Below the pieces are notes generated by a model that saw only the letters and a program-made list of their open reading frames with translations, did no database searches and was not told the origin of the DNA. The position numbers were made by a program, and so were the translations under genes. From Fulvivirga marina (GTDB lineage Bacteria; Bacteroidota; Bacteroidia; Cytophagales; Cyclobacteriaceae), in contig NZ_JAEUGD010000004.1 of assembly GCF_016775155.1 (NCBI RefSeq), positions 62,001 to 126,000 of the forward strand: a stretch of 64,000 nucleotides of DNA, written 5' to 3'. Positions 18,930-27,239 of this stretch are shown here, piece by piece. Positions within the stretch are counted from its first letter, which is position 1. Each line of letters starts with the position of its first letter.

Positions 18930-19294
18930 CTAAAAAACGACAACCGCGTTAGCGATATAGTAATGCATATCCACACCCTCAAACCCCAATACAAAAGGGG
19001 CAATGGAGAAAGTAGTGGCCGCTACCAGATCAATGGTTAGGTGCGTGTTAAAACTAAGGGTATGGAAGTACTTCCATCCACCAAGGTGTGACGGTGTGCA
19101 ATCCCATTGACTTTGGCAATCGCCTGTGTAAAACCTACCATCTTTTCTATCATCTGCACTTTACCATCGGTGGTTACTTCACCATAATCGGATGTAGTGG
19201 CGGTTTCAGCGAAGTATTTCTTTACCGCATTCACAATATCACCTTGTGATACCATGTCATCCATTTCTTTTACTTGAATTTTCAGATCCATCAT
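18930..19294 (-). pseudogene. Broken gene: SnoaL-like N-terminus joined to a membrane-protein remnant
   Basis: The frame from the ATG at 19294 encodes 85 residues of a SnoaL/NTF2-like protein (VKKYFAETATTSDYGEVTTDGK, HRHTLVDGSTS), which is one third short of the usual 115-130. It stops just after a run of four A's (19050-19053). In the next frame the DNA stays open to a TAG at 18930 and reads LTIDLVAATTFSIAPFVLGF, which resembles SPW-type small membrane proteins rather than a SnoaL ending. So the locus is either a frameshifted gene or, more likely, the 5' half of one gene deleted into the remnant of another. A sequencing indel cannot be excluded. Expression of a functional product is unlikely. 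Confidence 0.6.
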
Positions 19295-19373
19295 AAACAG
19301 TATATGTTTTTAAAACTCTATACTGTAAAGATGAGGTGGACCTGTAAGGAACTTGCTACGGAAAATTTCCCTT

Positions 19374-20421
19374 CTATTGTACTTTTGGATTTGGGTAGTC
19401 TGAGGGAGGCACCCCTACGTATTGCTTAAAGAAGGCTGTAAAATGGTTAGGTTCTTCAAAATTTAGCGTTCTGGCTATCTCATTCACCGACATACCAATT
19501 TTAAGGTATTTCTTAGATGTTTTTATAATCTCCTGCCTGATCAACTGACCTATGGAAACCTGTAATTTATCTTTCACTTTTCTGGATAGTGTTTTTACCG
19601 AAAGGTTCATTTTCTCTGCATAGAAATCAACTCTTCTCTGTTCTGTATGGAATGCGTACAGCAAGTCCAGAATATCACTTACAAAAGTGTCTCTTTCTAT
19701 CAAACTCACTGTTGAGGCGAAACTCTGTTGGTGTAAGTCCGGTATGGGACTTAAACACCCTGTTGAAGTATGCCGGATCTTTATATCCAAAATCATAGGC
19801 TATTTCCTTGATGCTTTTATTGGTAAATGAAATATCCTTTTTAGACTCGGTCAGTCGCTTATCAGCAAGCAACTTATTAATTGTAATACCTACTTTCTGA
19901 GTGTAGATGACTTGCGGGTTAAGGTCATATTGCCCCAGAAGGTTGACAATTTGATCATTTTTCAGATGGCTTTTGAATTGACGGTCTATGATATCTTTGA
20001 CGTCAAAAATGATGTGATACTCTTCATTAGCGGCATTAAAAGGGTTTTGCCAATACCATTGCTGAGAAGAAATATCAAGGATCTCTGTTGGTCTGGAAAA
20101 AATAGAGCGCTCAAGGTATTTCTGGCAATCGGCACATTCATCAAAATTGATATATCCCAATGAAATCAGATGCTTAAACAGTACTCTAAACTCTGGATTT
20201 TTAAAGATTTCGTCATCTTCAAATTCAATCTTTCTTACAATAAACCCACTAGATAAAAACTTAATATATTGCCCTTTTTCAAGAAAGATCAACTTATCGT
20301 CCCAATCATGAAAGTTTTTAAAATCCACCTGTATACTTGCTGTTCCTTCCAGAATATGCATCATGGTGTATTTATTGATAAAGTACACCTTATTTGCTTC
20401 AGGTATCAGTTTGGTAACCAT
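19374..20421 (-). pseudogene. Frameshifted AraC regulator with two HTH domains
   Basis: The frame from the ATG at 20421 covers a sensor-type N-terminal half and a complete AraC HTH domain ending GLTPTEFRLNS, then stops at 19675. The adjacent frame continues without interruption to a stop at 19374 and encodes a second AraC HTH (FYAEKMNLSVKTLSRKVKD, ARTLNFEEPNHFTAFFKQYVG). The total span, 1048 bases, is one base more than a multiple of three, so one inserted base, probably between 19690 and 19720, accounts for the break. Undamaged, the protein would be about 348 residues with tandem DNA-binding domains. It could be a real inactivating mutation or an assembly error; the truncated 248-residue form might still bind DNA. 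Confidence 0.7.
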
Positions 20422-20493
20422 TATTACTACCTAAACGACATTTAAGGCATTAAGATCAGGCATAGGATGTTTTTATTCCTTAAAATAGGTTCC

Positions 20494-20907
20494 CTAGTCA
20501 AAGGGTAATAGGTCAGGCTCCAGATATTGAGTTTTTGCCTCTGGTATATTGTAAATATCAATGGCATAATGAGCTTCCATCAGCCCTCTAAAATTCGATT
20601 TTAGTTGAGGGAACTCCTCTATAAAGCTTTTGAATTTGGATGAACGTGACTTCAGCATGAAATGATATACCGCTTTGGTCGCAGCCACGGTCAGTGTTTT
20701 GTTATATTTATCACGAGCCCCAATATGATCTACAAAATTCTGAAGCTGTTTCTGTATCTTTTCAATAGCTATTTCAATGCCATGTCTATCTATAAGAATC
20801 CAGGCTAGTCTTAAATGAGCTTCGTGACTAAAGGTACCAGGATCAAGTTTGCAACTAGCAAACTGATCCGTAAATTCTGCATCAGAAAGGTCGAAATGAT
20901 TTTCCAT
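20494..20907 (-). CDS. Conserved hypothetical protein
   Basis: A 137-residue soluble protein from the ATG at 20907, chosen over an in-frame ATG 29 codons upstream because the upstream stretch looks noncoding and homolog-like sequence starts at MENHFDLSDAEF. The segment FSHEAHLRLAWILIDRHGIEIAIEKIQ followed by YNKTLTVAATKAVYHFM is a pattern I associate with a widespread unnamed all-helical family. No catalytic motif is recognised. It stands alone upstream of the broken AraC gene. Confidence 0.75.
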   Translation of the reverse strand: MENHFDLSDAEFTDQFASCKLDPGTFSHEAHLRLAWILIDRHGIEIAIEKIQKQLQNFVDHIGARDKYNKTLTVAATKAVYHFMLKSRSSKFKSFIEEFPQLKSNFRGLMEAHYAIDIYNIPEAKTQYLEPDLLPFD

Positions 20908-21134
20908 ACTTATTTGATTTGGGGACTTATTTAAAACGGGTTTTAGGATAAAGGGTTTCAGCAATGTTCCATGAACCATAATTACTTTAAGCAAACTCCC
21001 TTACTTCAAATTTCAACCGCTCCCTATAATTGGAGCCACCCTAAATCTTCGTTTTGTCATATTGATTCCTTATTCATATCTTTTTATTTAATTATTCCGT
21101 AATCCTAATCGAGGCATTGTTAAAGAAAAAACAC

Positions 21135-21710
21135 ATGAATAAATTAGCAGCATTAGTTCTGATATTATTGATTGCTCCAATTCTTGGAGGAGTTTATGGG
21201 ATTATTCATGATCAAATAACTTATTCCATTTCAGAAGAGTATTACACCAAGTTTAAGTTCGCACAATTCGGCCTGGAAAATTGGGGATTAGGAGAAAATG
21301 TAGGAACAGGAAAAGCTCCTGAAGTTCTATTAAAGAGTCCAAGATTTGGAGCTGCTATCGTTGGAGCATTGGCAACCTGGTGGGCAGGTCTTATTATTGG
21401 GATTTTTCTTGGGCTTACAGGCTTAATTCATAAAAATGGTAAAGAGATGTTTAGAGCAACATCAAAGGCTTTTGGGTTAGCAACTTGCGTTGCTCTTCTA
21501 ACTGGTATCATTGGGCTTTTATATGGTCAATTATTTCTGGTTAATAATCCTCCAAACTGGTTTATGCCCGACAACTTAATTAAAAAAAAACAATTCATAA
21601 TGGTAGGGTCAATGCACAATTTCAGCTATGTGGGCGGACTAATTGGATTGATTTTAGCTATGATATTTAGCATTAGGCAGAAACAAAAATATCAAAGCGC
21701 TATGCTATAA
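21135..21710 (+). CDS. Hypothetical four-helix membrane protein
   Basis: About 191 residues from the ATG at 21135 (an in-frame TTG at 21117 is less likely). Hydrophobic segments fall near residues 4-22, 70-92, 108-130 and 162-180. The first loop carries HDQITYSISEEYYTKFKFAQFGL, a motif I have the impression recurs in membrane proteins of Bacteroidota and Planctomycetes. The function is unknown. Flanked by minus-strand genes, it is an independent unit; its A+T content is slightly higher than that of its neighbours. Confidence 0.75.
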   Translation: MNKLAALVLILLIAPILGGVYGIIHDQITYSISEEYYTKFKFAQFGLENWGLGENVGTGKAPEVLLKSPRFGAAIVGALATWWAGLIIGIFLGLTGLIHKNGKEMFRATSKAFGLATCVALLTGIIGLLYGQLFLVNNPPNWFMPDNLIKKKQFIMVGSMHNFSYVGGLIGLILAMIFSIRQKQKYQSAML

Positions 21711-21755
21711 AGTACAACTATTTGATAAGTGTCGTGCTGCTTCCTTTTCTAACGT

Positions 21756-22145
21756 CTACCCTACTTCACTCACCTTCTTCTTATATCCTGGTTCATAGTC
21801 CACACCTCCAAAAATATGTAAAAACAGAATGCGTGAATACCTAAACAGAAATGGCAAGAACAGCGCTATTACTCCGATAATAGTGAGTAAGTATACCTCC
21901 AATGAGAAATCGCCCAAAAAAGATAATGCCACACCTACAGCAACAAAAATTGCAACAGAAAATGCGTAGCTAATATACATGGCTCCGAAGAAAAAACCTG
22001 GTTCTCTTTCATAGTGCAGACCACATACATCACACTGCGAGTGCATTTTATAAAAAGCTAGAAGGTTGAAAGCTGAAGTCTTAAAAATATCCCCTTGTCG
22101 ACACCTGGGACATTTACCATTGATAATTGCGCCTGCTTTGTTCAT
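21756..22145 (-). CDS. DUF983 family protein, oxidase-operon accessory
   Basis: 129 residues. An N-terminal rubredoxin-like zinc knuckle is formed by CPRC (in NGKCPRCRQGDIF) and CDVC (CDVCGLHYEREPGFFFGAMYISYAF), followed by two membrane helices. This is the full DUF983 pattern. DUF983 genes repeatedly lie in cytochrome oxidase clusters, so an assembly or heme/copper handling role is suspected but unproven. Its start overlaps the upstream CAMC gene by 32 bases. It is the last gene of the respiratory run that begins with actA. Confidence 0.9.
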   Translation of the reverse strand: MNKAGAIINGKCPRCRQGDIFKTSAFNLLAFYKMHSQCDVCGLHYEREPGFFFGAMYISYAFSVAIFVAVGVALSFLGDFSLEVYLLTIIGVIALFLPFLFRYSRILFLHIFGGVDYEPGYKKKVSEVG

Positions 22146-22383
22146 GTTTGGCTTGAAGTTTACTTTTTCTATACCATAAAAATCCTACAACACCAATGGC
22201 CAGGTAGGGCATAACAAATAAATATAAGATACCAAAATTAAGGCCGGCTCCTATACCTATGTCACCGTTGCTCAAGTTGTTTTCAACCGTGGCTCTACAC
22301 ATGGCACACTGTGCTAAAAGGTCTCCGGTTCCTAACATAAGGAACGCTGTAGAAATTGTTAATATTTTGGATAATACTTTCAT
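22114..22383 (-). CDS. Small exported membrane protein with CAMC motif
   Basis: 89 residues: a signal peptide (1-24, cleavage after LLA), immediately followed by QCAMCRATVENN, then one membrane helix (about 50-69) and a basic tail (YRKSKLQAKHEQSRRNYQW). The CxxC directly after the cleavage site would be on the periplasmic side and could carry copper or take part in thiol exchange. The gene lies between DUF420 and DUF983 in the oxidase assembly tail, overlapping DUF983 by 32 bases. I recall similar unnamed genes in this position in other Bacteroidota, but the function is not known. Confidence 0.85.
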   Translation of the reverse strand: MKVLSKILTISTAFLMLGTGDLLAQCAMCRATVENNLSNGDIGIGAGLNFGILYLFVMPYLAIGVVGFLWYRKSKLQAKHEQSRRNYQW

Positions 22384-22424
22384 ATCGGTTATCTAAACAA
22401 AGTCCATTCTTCTTTGGTTCTTAT

Positions 22425-22952
22425 CTAATGCACATAGTAAGGACTAATCATAATATAAATAACCACACCTGTTATGGCTACATACAACCATATGGGATAG
22501 GTGATTTTCGCAAGCTTTCTATGTTTATCAAACTGCTCTGACAGGGCTCTTACAAAACTGAACAGCACCAACGGAATAACAACTATGGAAAGTAAAATAT
22601 GAGATATCAAAATAAAGAAATAGATATAACGAACACCTCCGGCTCCTCCGTATGGAGTTGACTCACTTGTCATGTGATACAAAACATACATCACCAAAAA
22701 AGAGGCTGACAAGCCTATGCATGTTTTCATTAAATTCTCATGTAATTTGACCTTGCCATTTTTTATAGCTCCCAGAGCTGCAATAAGTAATACTGCAGTT
22801 AAACCGTTGACAGTCGCATAAATAGGTGGCAAAAAAGTGAAATCATACCCTTCTATCTTTACTCCAAACAACACGGCTACAGCTAAAGGGATAACTATAG
22901 ACAGCGTGATGATCAATTTTCTATATTTTAACTCCTTATTTGCGAGCTCCAT
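22425..22952 (-). CDS. DUF420 (CtaM-like) membrane protein
   Basis: 175 residues with five hydrophobic segments. Histidines and aromatic residues typical of DUF420 appear in KLHENLMKTCIGLSASFLVMYVLYHMTSEST and in FILISHILLSIVVIPLVLFSF. The DUF420 member CtaM in Firmicutes is required for maturation of heme-copper oxidase, which fits the location after the oxidase genes. The ATG overlaps the end of the SCO-like gene by 17 bases. Inner membrane. Confidence 0.9.
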   Translation of the reverse strand: MELANKELKYRKLIITLSIVIPLAVAVLFGVKIEGYDFTFLPPIYATVNGLTAVLLIAALGAIKNGKVKLHENLMKTCIGLSASFLVMYVLYHMTSESTPYGGAGGVRYIYFFILISHILLSIVVIPLVLFSFVRALSEQFDKHRKLAKITYPIWLYVAITGVVIYIMISPYYVH

Positions 22953-23475
22953 TTTCCAACAAAATCTTTATTTCTACTACAAGTCTATCCATTTCCCCAA
23001 GGTCCGTATCATAATATCCTCGTATTCGACCTTCTGCATCCACCAAAATAAACTGATTATAAGTGTCAGTTACAAAAGCACACGTCATTATCGACCATAT
23101 ACTCTGTTTTGGCAAAGAAGTGATATCTAACCGTGATACTCCAGACAACGAATCTGCCGCAAAAATACTCACTTTTGGTGTATCTCCTGCATACAATTCC
23201 ATTAATCTATTAAGTTGATTATTAAGCTCTTTTAAATTATAAGTTTCATTATTTTTAAAAAACATGAACAGTGACACTTCTCCGTTGGTAAGGCTATCAG
23301 GCACTAAAAACTGCCCATCAGCATAACTACACCCCACATACGATTTATCCACACCATCGGTATAGTAAACAGGTATGTCAAACTGGTTTTCTCCGAAAAT
23401 TCTCAAAAACATAAATATGGCCAAAGGTATGGCCAGCATGATTATCAGAAAAACAATTTTTATGATCTTATTCAC
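22936..23475 (-). CDS. SCO1/SenC-like protein lacking the copper-binding CxxxC
   Basis: 179 residues with a GTG start at 23475 and one N-terminal membrane anchor (about 5-27). The C-terminal end (QFILVDAEGRIRGYYDTDLGEMDRLVVEIKILL) is the hallmark of SCO family proteins, the thioredoxin-fold copper chaperones that load CuA of oxidase subunit II. The usual CxxxC motif is missing: the equivalent strand reads EVSLFMFFKNNETYN. Only scattered cysteines (GCSYADG, MTCAF) remain. It may be a degenerate or redox-inactive SCO. The position between cox4 and DUF420 supports an assembly role. It overlaps the DUF420 gene by 17 bases. Confidence 0.85.
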   Translation of the reverse strand: MNKIIKIVFLIIMLAIPLAIFMFLRIFGENQFDIPVYYTDGVDKSYVGCSYADGQFLVPDSLTNGEVSLFMFFKNNETYNLKELNNQLNRLMELYAGDTPKVSIFAADSLSGVSRLDITSLPKQSIWSIMTCAFVTDTYNQFILVDAEGRIRGYYDTDLGEMDRLVVEIKILLENGARK

Positions 23476-23487
23476 AGTAGCTATATA

Positions 23488-23526
23488 TAAAATAAGGCTA
23501 AAGTATTGTACTCTAGCCTTATTTTA
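23488..23526 (-). terminator. Strong hairpin between cox4 and the SCO-like gene
   Basis: A perfect 13-bp inverted repeat (TAAAATAAGGCTA with its complement, 13-base loop) occupies most of the 70-base gap after cox4. On the minus strand the downstream arm ends in TATTTTA and runs into T/A-rich sequence, as an intrinsic terminator or attenuator would. Because the genes beyond belong to the same pathway, partial read-through or RNA processing that lowers expression of the assembly tail is the likely purpose. Confidence 0.6.
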
Positions 23527-23545
23527 TCTGTTTATTTAATACTTA

Positions 23546-23884
23546 TTAATTTAAATAACGGTCATCAAAAATTGACATACCTTCATAAACGAATGCTACC
23601 AGCATCCATACAATGAATATCATAGGTATCAGAATAGACCAAATCAATACTTTAACTTCATACTTCAAGTGCATGAATTCACCAACTATATAAAAAGCTT
23701 TAACTATAGTCATACCCACGAAAATTGTAACCCTGGTTACTTCCATTTCCAATGGAATAGTAAACGCTACAAGGAATTCAAGGGCAGTAATTATAGCCAG
23801 GAGGCCAGCAGTCATCCATATTTTTCTAATCTTGGCTTTATCAGGTGCTTGTACCTGAATGTGTGTTGTTTCTTCAGCGTGCAT
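23546..23884 (-). CDS. Cytochrome c oxidase subunit IV family protein
   Basis: 112 residues with three membrane helices. The pattern IRKIWMTAGLLAIITALEFLVAF, then IVKAFYIVGEFMHLKYEVK and a third helix, matches prokaryotic oxidase subunit IV (COX4_pro). The small subunit stabilises the heme-copper oxidase and has no cofactors. It lies 20 bases after the larger subunit III gene and is followed by the 23488-23526 hairpin, so it is the last structural gene of the oxidase. Confidence 0.92.
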   Translation of the reverse strand: MHAEETTHIQVQAPDKAKIRKIWMTAGLLAIITALEFLVAFTIPLEMEVTRVTIFVGMTIVKAFYIVGEFMHLKYEVKVLIWSILIPMIFIVWMLVAFVYEGMSIFDDRYLN

Positions 23885-23904
23885 ATTATAAATATTTTAA
23901 AGTC

Positions 23905-24675
23905 TTAAACCAGATAAAAGAATGTAAATACGAATACCCAAACAAGGTCTACAAAGTGCCAGTAAAGCCCTACCTTCTCAACCATTTCATAATGACCTCT
24001 TTTATCGTAAACTCCAGTAATCGTATTGTAATAAATTATAAAGTTCAACACCACACCACTGAATACGTGAGTACCGTGGAACCCGGTAATGAAAAAGAAG
24101 AACGCCGCAAAATCAGACGGGCCATATTGATTAACCGATAAATTAGCTCCGAAAATGGTTTTTTCTATCCATTCGCCATTCACTAGAAACTTCATTACAG
24201 TACCTCCATCCGTACCATGGATGAAGTGCGACCACTCCCATGCCTGACATCCAAGAAACGTTAGTCCTCCTATGACTGTCCATAACATCCATTTCTCAAC
24301 ATTCTTTCTATCCATTCTATGTCCTGCTTCTACCGCCAATACCATGGTAACACTACTCATAATGAGTATGAAAGTCATGATACCTACGAACACCAATGGA
24401 AGACTAATGCCGTGCAAGAAAGGTACAGCTTCGAATACCTTCTCAGGAATAGGCCAATAGTTATTGGAAAATGAAAAAGCATCTGCCGCCCCTTCATAAG
24501 CTGGGTGCGCAGATCTGACTAATCCATAAGTTATTAATAAGGCAGAAAACGTAAAAGCATCTGAAAGCAGGAAAAACCACATCATGAGTTTACCATAACT
24601 CGCTTTCAAAGGTGACTGCCCACCATCCCAAATACTTCTCTTTGGGTCATCAATTGTATGTGCGGTAGTTGACAT
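23905..24675 (-). CDS. coxC: Cytochrome c oxidase subunit III (second copy)
   Basis: 256 residues with about six to seven membrane helices. Family markers are MMWFFLLSDAFTFSALLI at the start, GHRMDRKNVEKWMLWTVIGG, then CQAWEWSHFI and the C-terminal GFHGTHVFSGVVLNFI ... YWHFVDLVWVFVFTFFYL. Subunit III supports proton uptake and the stability of subunit I. This is the longer of two consecutive subunit III genes; such duplication is usual in Bacteroidota ACIII-oxidase operons. Confidence 0.95.
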   Translation of the reverse strand: MSTTAHTIDDPKRSIWDGGQSPLKASYGKLMMWFFLLSDAFTFSALLITYGLVRSAHPAYEGAADAFSFSNNYWPIPEKVFEAVPFLHGISLPLVFVGIMTFILIMSSVTMVLAVEAGHRMDRKNVEKWMLWTVIGGLTFLGCQAWEWSHFIHGTDGGTVMKFLVNGEWIEKTIFGANLSVNQYGPSDFAAFFFFITGFHGTHVFSGVVLNFIIYYNTITGVYDKRGHYEMVEKVGLYWHFVDLVWVFVFTFFYLV

Positions 24676-24697
24676 AAATGATTCTTTAAATCTCTAA

Positions 24698-25285
24698 TTA
24701 ATGATTCAACAATAAAAAAACAAATAAATAAATCCAAAGTGCATCCAAAAAGTGCCAATACGTTGTACACATTTGAATCTGATTCAAGCTTTTTGAATGT
24801 ACTTTATACTTAAAGGTTGAAATTAATACAATTATCAGAAATATAACACCACTCACTATATGTAAGCCGTGTAAACCTGATAATACGTATAAAAACGACC
24901 CGGAAGGATTTCCTACAAAAAAGACTTCACTATTTACCAAAACACCCCAAACGTAGAACTGTCCTATGAGAAACATGATACCCAAAACGGAAGTAACCGA
25001 TATAGCCAACTTCACTCTCTCAAGGTTGTCTTTTTTAGCTTCGAGATAAGCCCAGTGCATGGTAGCACTACTTAGTAAAATAATACCTGTGGTCACCCAC
25101 ATTTCAAAAGGCAACTCAAACATTACCCAATTGCCCTCAGCCTGTCTTACAATGTAACCGCTGGTAAGGGCCGCGAAAATCATAACTACTGTAATCATGA
25201 ACAACCAAAGAGAAAACTTCTTTGGGTTCATTGATAATGGTTTTTTGGGCTCTTCTACTAATTTCAAATCTGATGTCATCTCCAT
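24698..25285 (-). CDS. coxC: Cytochrome c oxidase subunit III (first copy)
   Basis: 195 residues with five membrane helices: KKFSLWLFMITVVMIFAALTSGYIV, MWVTTGIILLSSATMHWA, then GIMFLIGQFYVWGVL and the signature GLHGLHIVSGVIFLIIV ... YWHFLDALWIYLFVFLLL. It is a short (five-helix) subunit III. It lies six bases after ctaB and 22 before the second copy. The frame has an ATG at 25285 and another two codons later; either could be used. Confidence 0.95.
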   Translation of the reverse strand: MEMTSDLKLVEEPKKPLSMNPKKFSLWLFMITVVMIFAALTSGYIVRQAEGNWVMFELPFEMWVTTGIILLSSATMHWAYLEAKKDNLERVKLAISVTSVLGIMFLIGQFYVWGVLVNSEVFFVGNPSGSFLYVLSGLHGLHIVSGVIFLIIVLISTFKYKVHSKSLNQIQMCTTYWHFLDALWIYLFVFLLLNH

Positions 25286-25291
25286 TTCTAC

Positions 25292-26179
25292 TTACACTTT
25301 ATCCAACAAAAAGGCGATCTGCACTATAGGCAGATATAAAAAAGATCCAAACATAATTCTCATAGCCGATTTCCTATTGCCATTTTTCATCAAAGTAAAT
25401 GTCTGGCTTAAGAACAGTACTCCACAAATGGTAACAACAATTGCAGAATCTATACCCGTGATTCCAAACTTAGCAGGCAAAAGCCCCAGGGGAAGAAGAA
25501 ACAGGGTATATATCATGATCTGTATGGCAGTATTCAAGTCCTTAGCGCCCCCTGATGGCAGAAGCTTAAATCCTGCCTTTTTATAGTCTTCATCGGCAAC
25601 CCAGGCTATAGCCCAGAAGTGAGGAAACTGCCAGATAAACTGAATTCCAAAAATGATCAATGCTTCATAGGTAATGACCCCTGTAGCAGCTGTCCAACCT
25701 AAAAGTGGTGGCAATGCACCCGGAATAGCCCCAACAAAAACGGCTATAGGTCCTACCCTTTTTAACGGTGTATAAACGAAGCTATATAGAATCATTGACA
25801 ACAATGACAACAAGGTGGTCAACATGTTTGTATGTACCATCAATATGGTTAAACCAATAGCTGCGCAAGCAAAAGCGAATACAGCAGCCTCCCCTACAGA
25901 AACACGCCCTGTAGGTAATGGCCTGTTCATGGTTCTTGTCATTAATTTATCAAGTTCCTTTTCTATGATTTGATTAATAGTAATAGACGCTCCGGATACC
26001 AGAAAGCCCCCAAGGCTAAGCATACCAAAATGTAACCAGTCTATTGTACCGTTGAACCCCAGTACATACCCAAAACCACACGAAAAAGCCACCAAAAAAG
26101 ACAGCCGAAACTTCACGAGTTCAAAGTAAGCCTTTAGCTTACCTGAAATTGAAAGTCCGTATGTATCATTTAATATCAT
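25292..26179 (-). CDS. ctaB: Protoheme IX farnesyltransferase (heme O synthase)
   Basis: 295 residues of the UbiA prenyltransferase family. The diphosphate-binding segments are ASITINQIIEKELDKLMTRTMNRPLPTGRVS (the ND-type motif is here NQIIEKELD) and a second acidic region AWVADEDYKKAGFKLLP. Eight or more membrane helices. It farnesylates heme B to heme O in the inner membrane, the first dedicated step to heme A for the oxidase encoded just upstream. It starts seven bases after ctaA. Confidence 0.95.
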   Translation of the reverse strand: MILNDTYGLSISGKLKAYFELVKFRLSFLVAFSCGFGYVLGFNGTIDWLHFGMLSLGGFLVSGASITINQIIEKELDKLMTRTMNRPLPTGRVSVGEAAVFAFACAAIGLTILMVHTNMLTTLLSLLSMILYSFVYTPLKRVGPIAVFVGAIPGALPPLLGWTAATGVITYEALIIFGIQFIWQFPHFWAIAWVADEDYKKAGFKLLPSGGAKDLNTAIQIMIYTLFLLPLGLLPAKFGITGIDSAIVVTICGVLFLSQTFTLMKNGNRKSAMRIMFGSFLYLPIVQIAFLLDKV

Positions 26180-26186
26180 AATGCTA

Positions 26187-27239
26187 TTATGCCAATTTTC
26201 CTTTTACACCGCTCATTCGCAAAAATAGTGAAAACTGAAGGCCAAAGACCAAGGTTCCCAATAATAAATGAACGGGTTGAATAAATGCCGGTATACCAAA
26301 GTATCCCATAATCACACCCGTTACAATGGTTATCACTACCGTAGCTACCAACCAAACAGTCAATCCTGACCGGGACCTTGTTTTAAATAATAAATAAACC
26401 AAAGCCATATGTAGCAATAAAATGACCCAGCTAAAGGACCGGTGTATCAAAAACGGCATCCCAATACTATCTATCCACAAATTTCTGTCAGCGTAATTGT
26501 ATTGCGCTGCAATAACATCTACCATTTCGCGTACCTGTGTTCCCAAAGCCACTTGAATAAGCGAAGTGATCATACATGCAGCGAGGACAACAAGGAATAA
26601 TGTTTTATCTCTAAAGCACATTAATACAACTCCGTCGTAATTTGTTCGGTGAACAAGGTAAACCAACAAAGCAACGATCAGTAGTGCCAAAAACATATGC
26701 AATGTTATAGTCCAGGGTACTAAGTTTGTAGATACTACAATTGACCCGATCCACCCTTGAAAAATGACCAACAATAAGGTGGTTAAAGCAACAAAGAATA
26801 CGCTTCTGTCCGTTTTCAAGAATCTTATCGATAAAACGAATGTTCCTATAATCAGCAATCCTATTAGCACCCCCAACAATCTATTGATATATTCTATCCA
26901 AGTCTTTTGTTTGTTGAAGTCAGCCTCATGTAAAATAGACTCATCATTTAATATCTTATCTGCCGTGTCCTTAAATCCAAGTCCAGAAAGATACTTCGCA
27001 AAACGTTCGTTCTTCTTTTCTCTCTTTTGAGAATAAATTTCTTTGTAGTTTTCTGGCAGTTGACTTACATCCGTTGGAGGCACCCAATTACCAAAGCATT
27101 TAGGCCAGTCAGGACAGCCCATACCTGAACCAGTACTCCTAACAACCCCTCCTACCAGAATCAATAAATATACAGCAATAAGAGTTAGCAGACTAAATTT
27201 AGAAAATAGCCTGCTGTTCTCTATGTTACTTTTTTTCAT
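26187..27239 (-). CDS. ctaA: Heme A synthase (COX15/CtaA)
   Basis: 350 residues with about eight membrane helices. The first helix and loop give VGGVVRSTGSGMGCPDWPKCFGNWVPP, the family signature including the conserved cysteine pair. Heme-binding histidines are in ITLHMFLALLIVALLVYLVHR and HRSFSWVILLLHMAL, with QPVHLLLG near the end. It oxidises heme O to heme A. The ATG lies inside the end of coxA (14-base overlap), so expression is coupled to oxidase subunit I. Confidence 0.95.
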   Translation of the reverse strand: MKKSNIENSRLFSKFSLLTLIAVYLLILVGGVVRSTGSGMGCPDWPKCFGNWVPPTDVSQLPENYKEIYSQKREKKNERFAKYLSGLGFKDTADKILNDESILHEADFNKQKTWIEYINRLLGVLIGLLIIGTFVLSIRFLKTDRSVFFVALTTLLLVIFQGWIGSIVVSTNLVPWTITLHMFLALLIVALLVYLVHRTNYDGVVLMCFRDKTLFLVVLAACMITSLIQVALGTQVREMVDVIAAQYNYADRNLWIDSIGMPFLIHRSFSWVILLLHMALVYLLFKTRSRSGLTVWLVATVVITIVTGVIMGYFGIPAFIQPVHLLLGTLVFGLQFSLFLRMSGVKGKLA

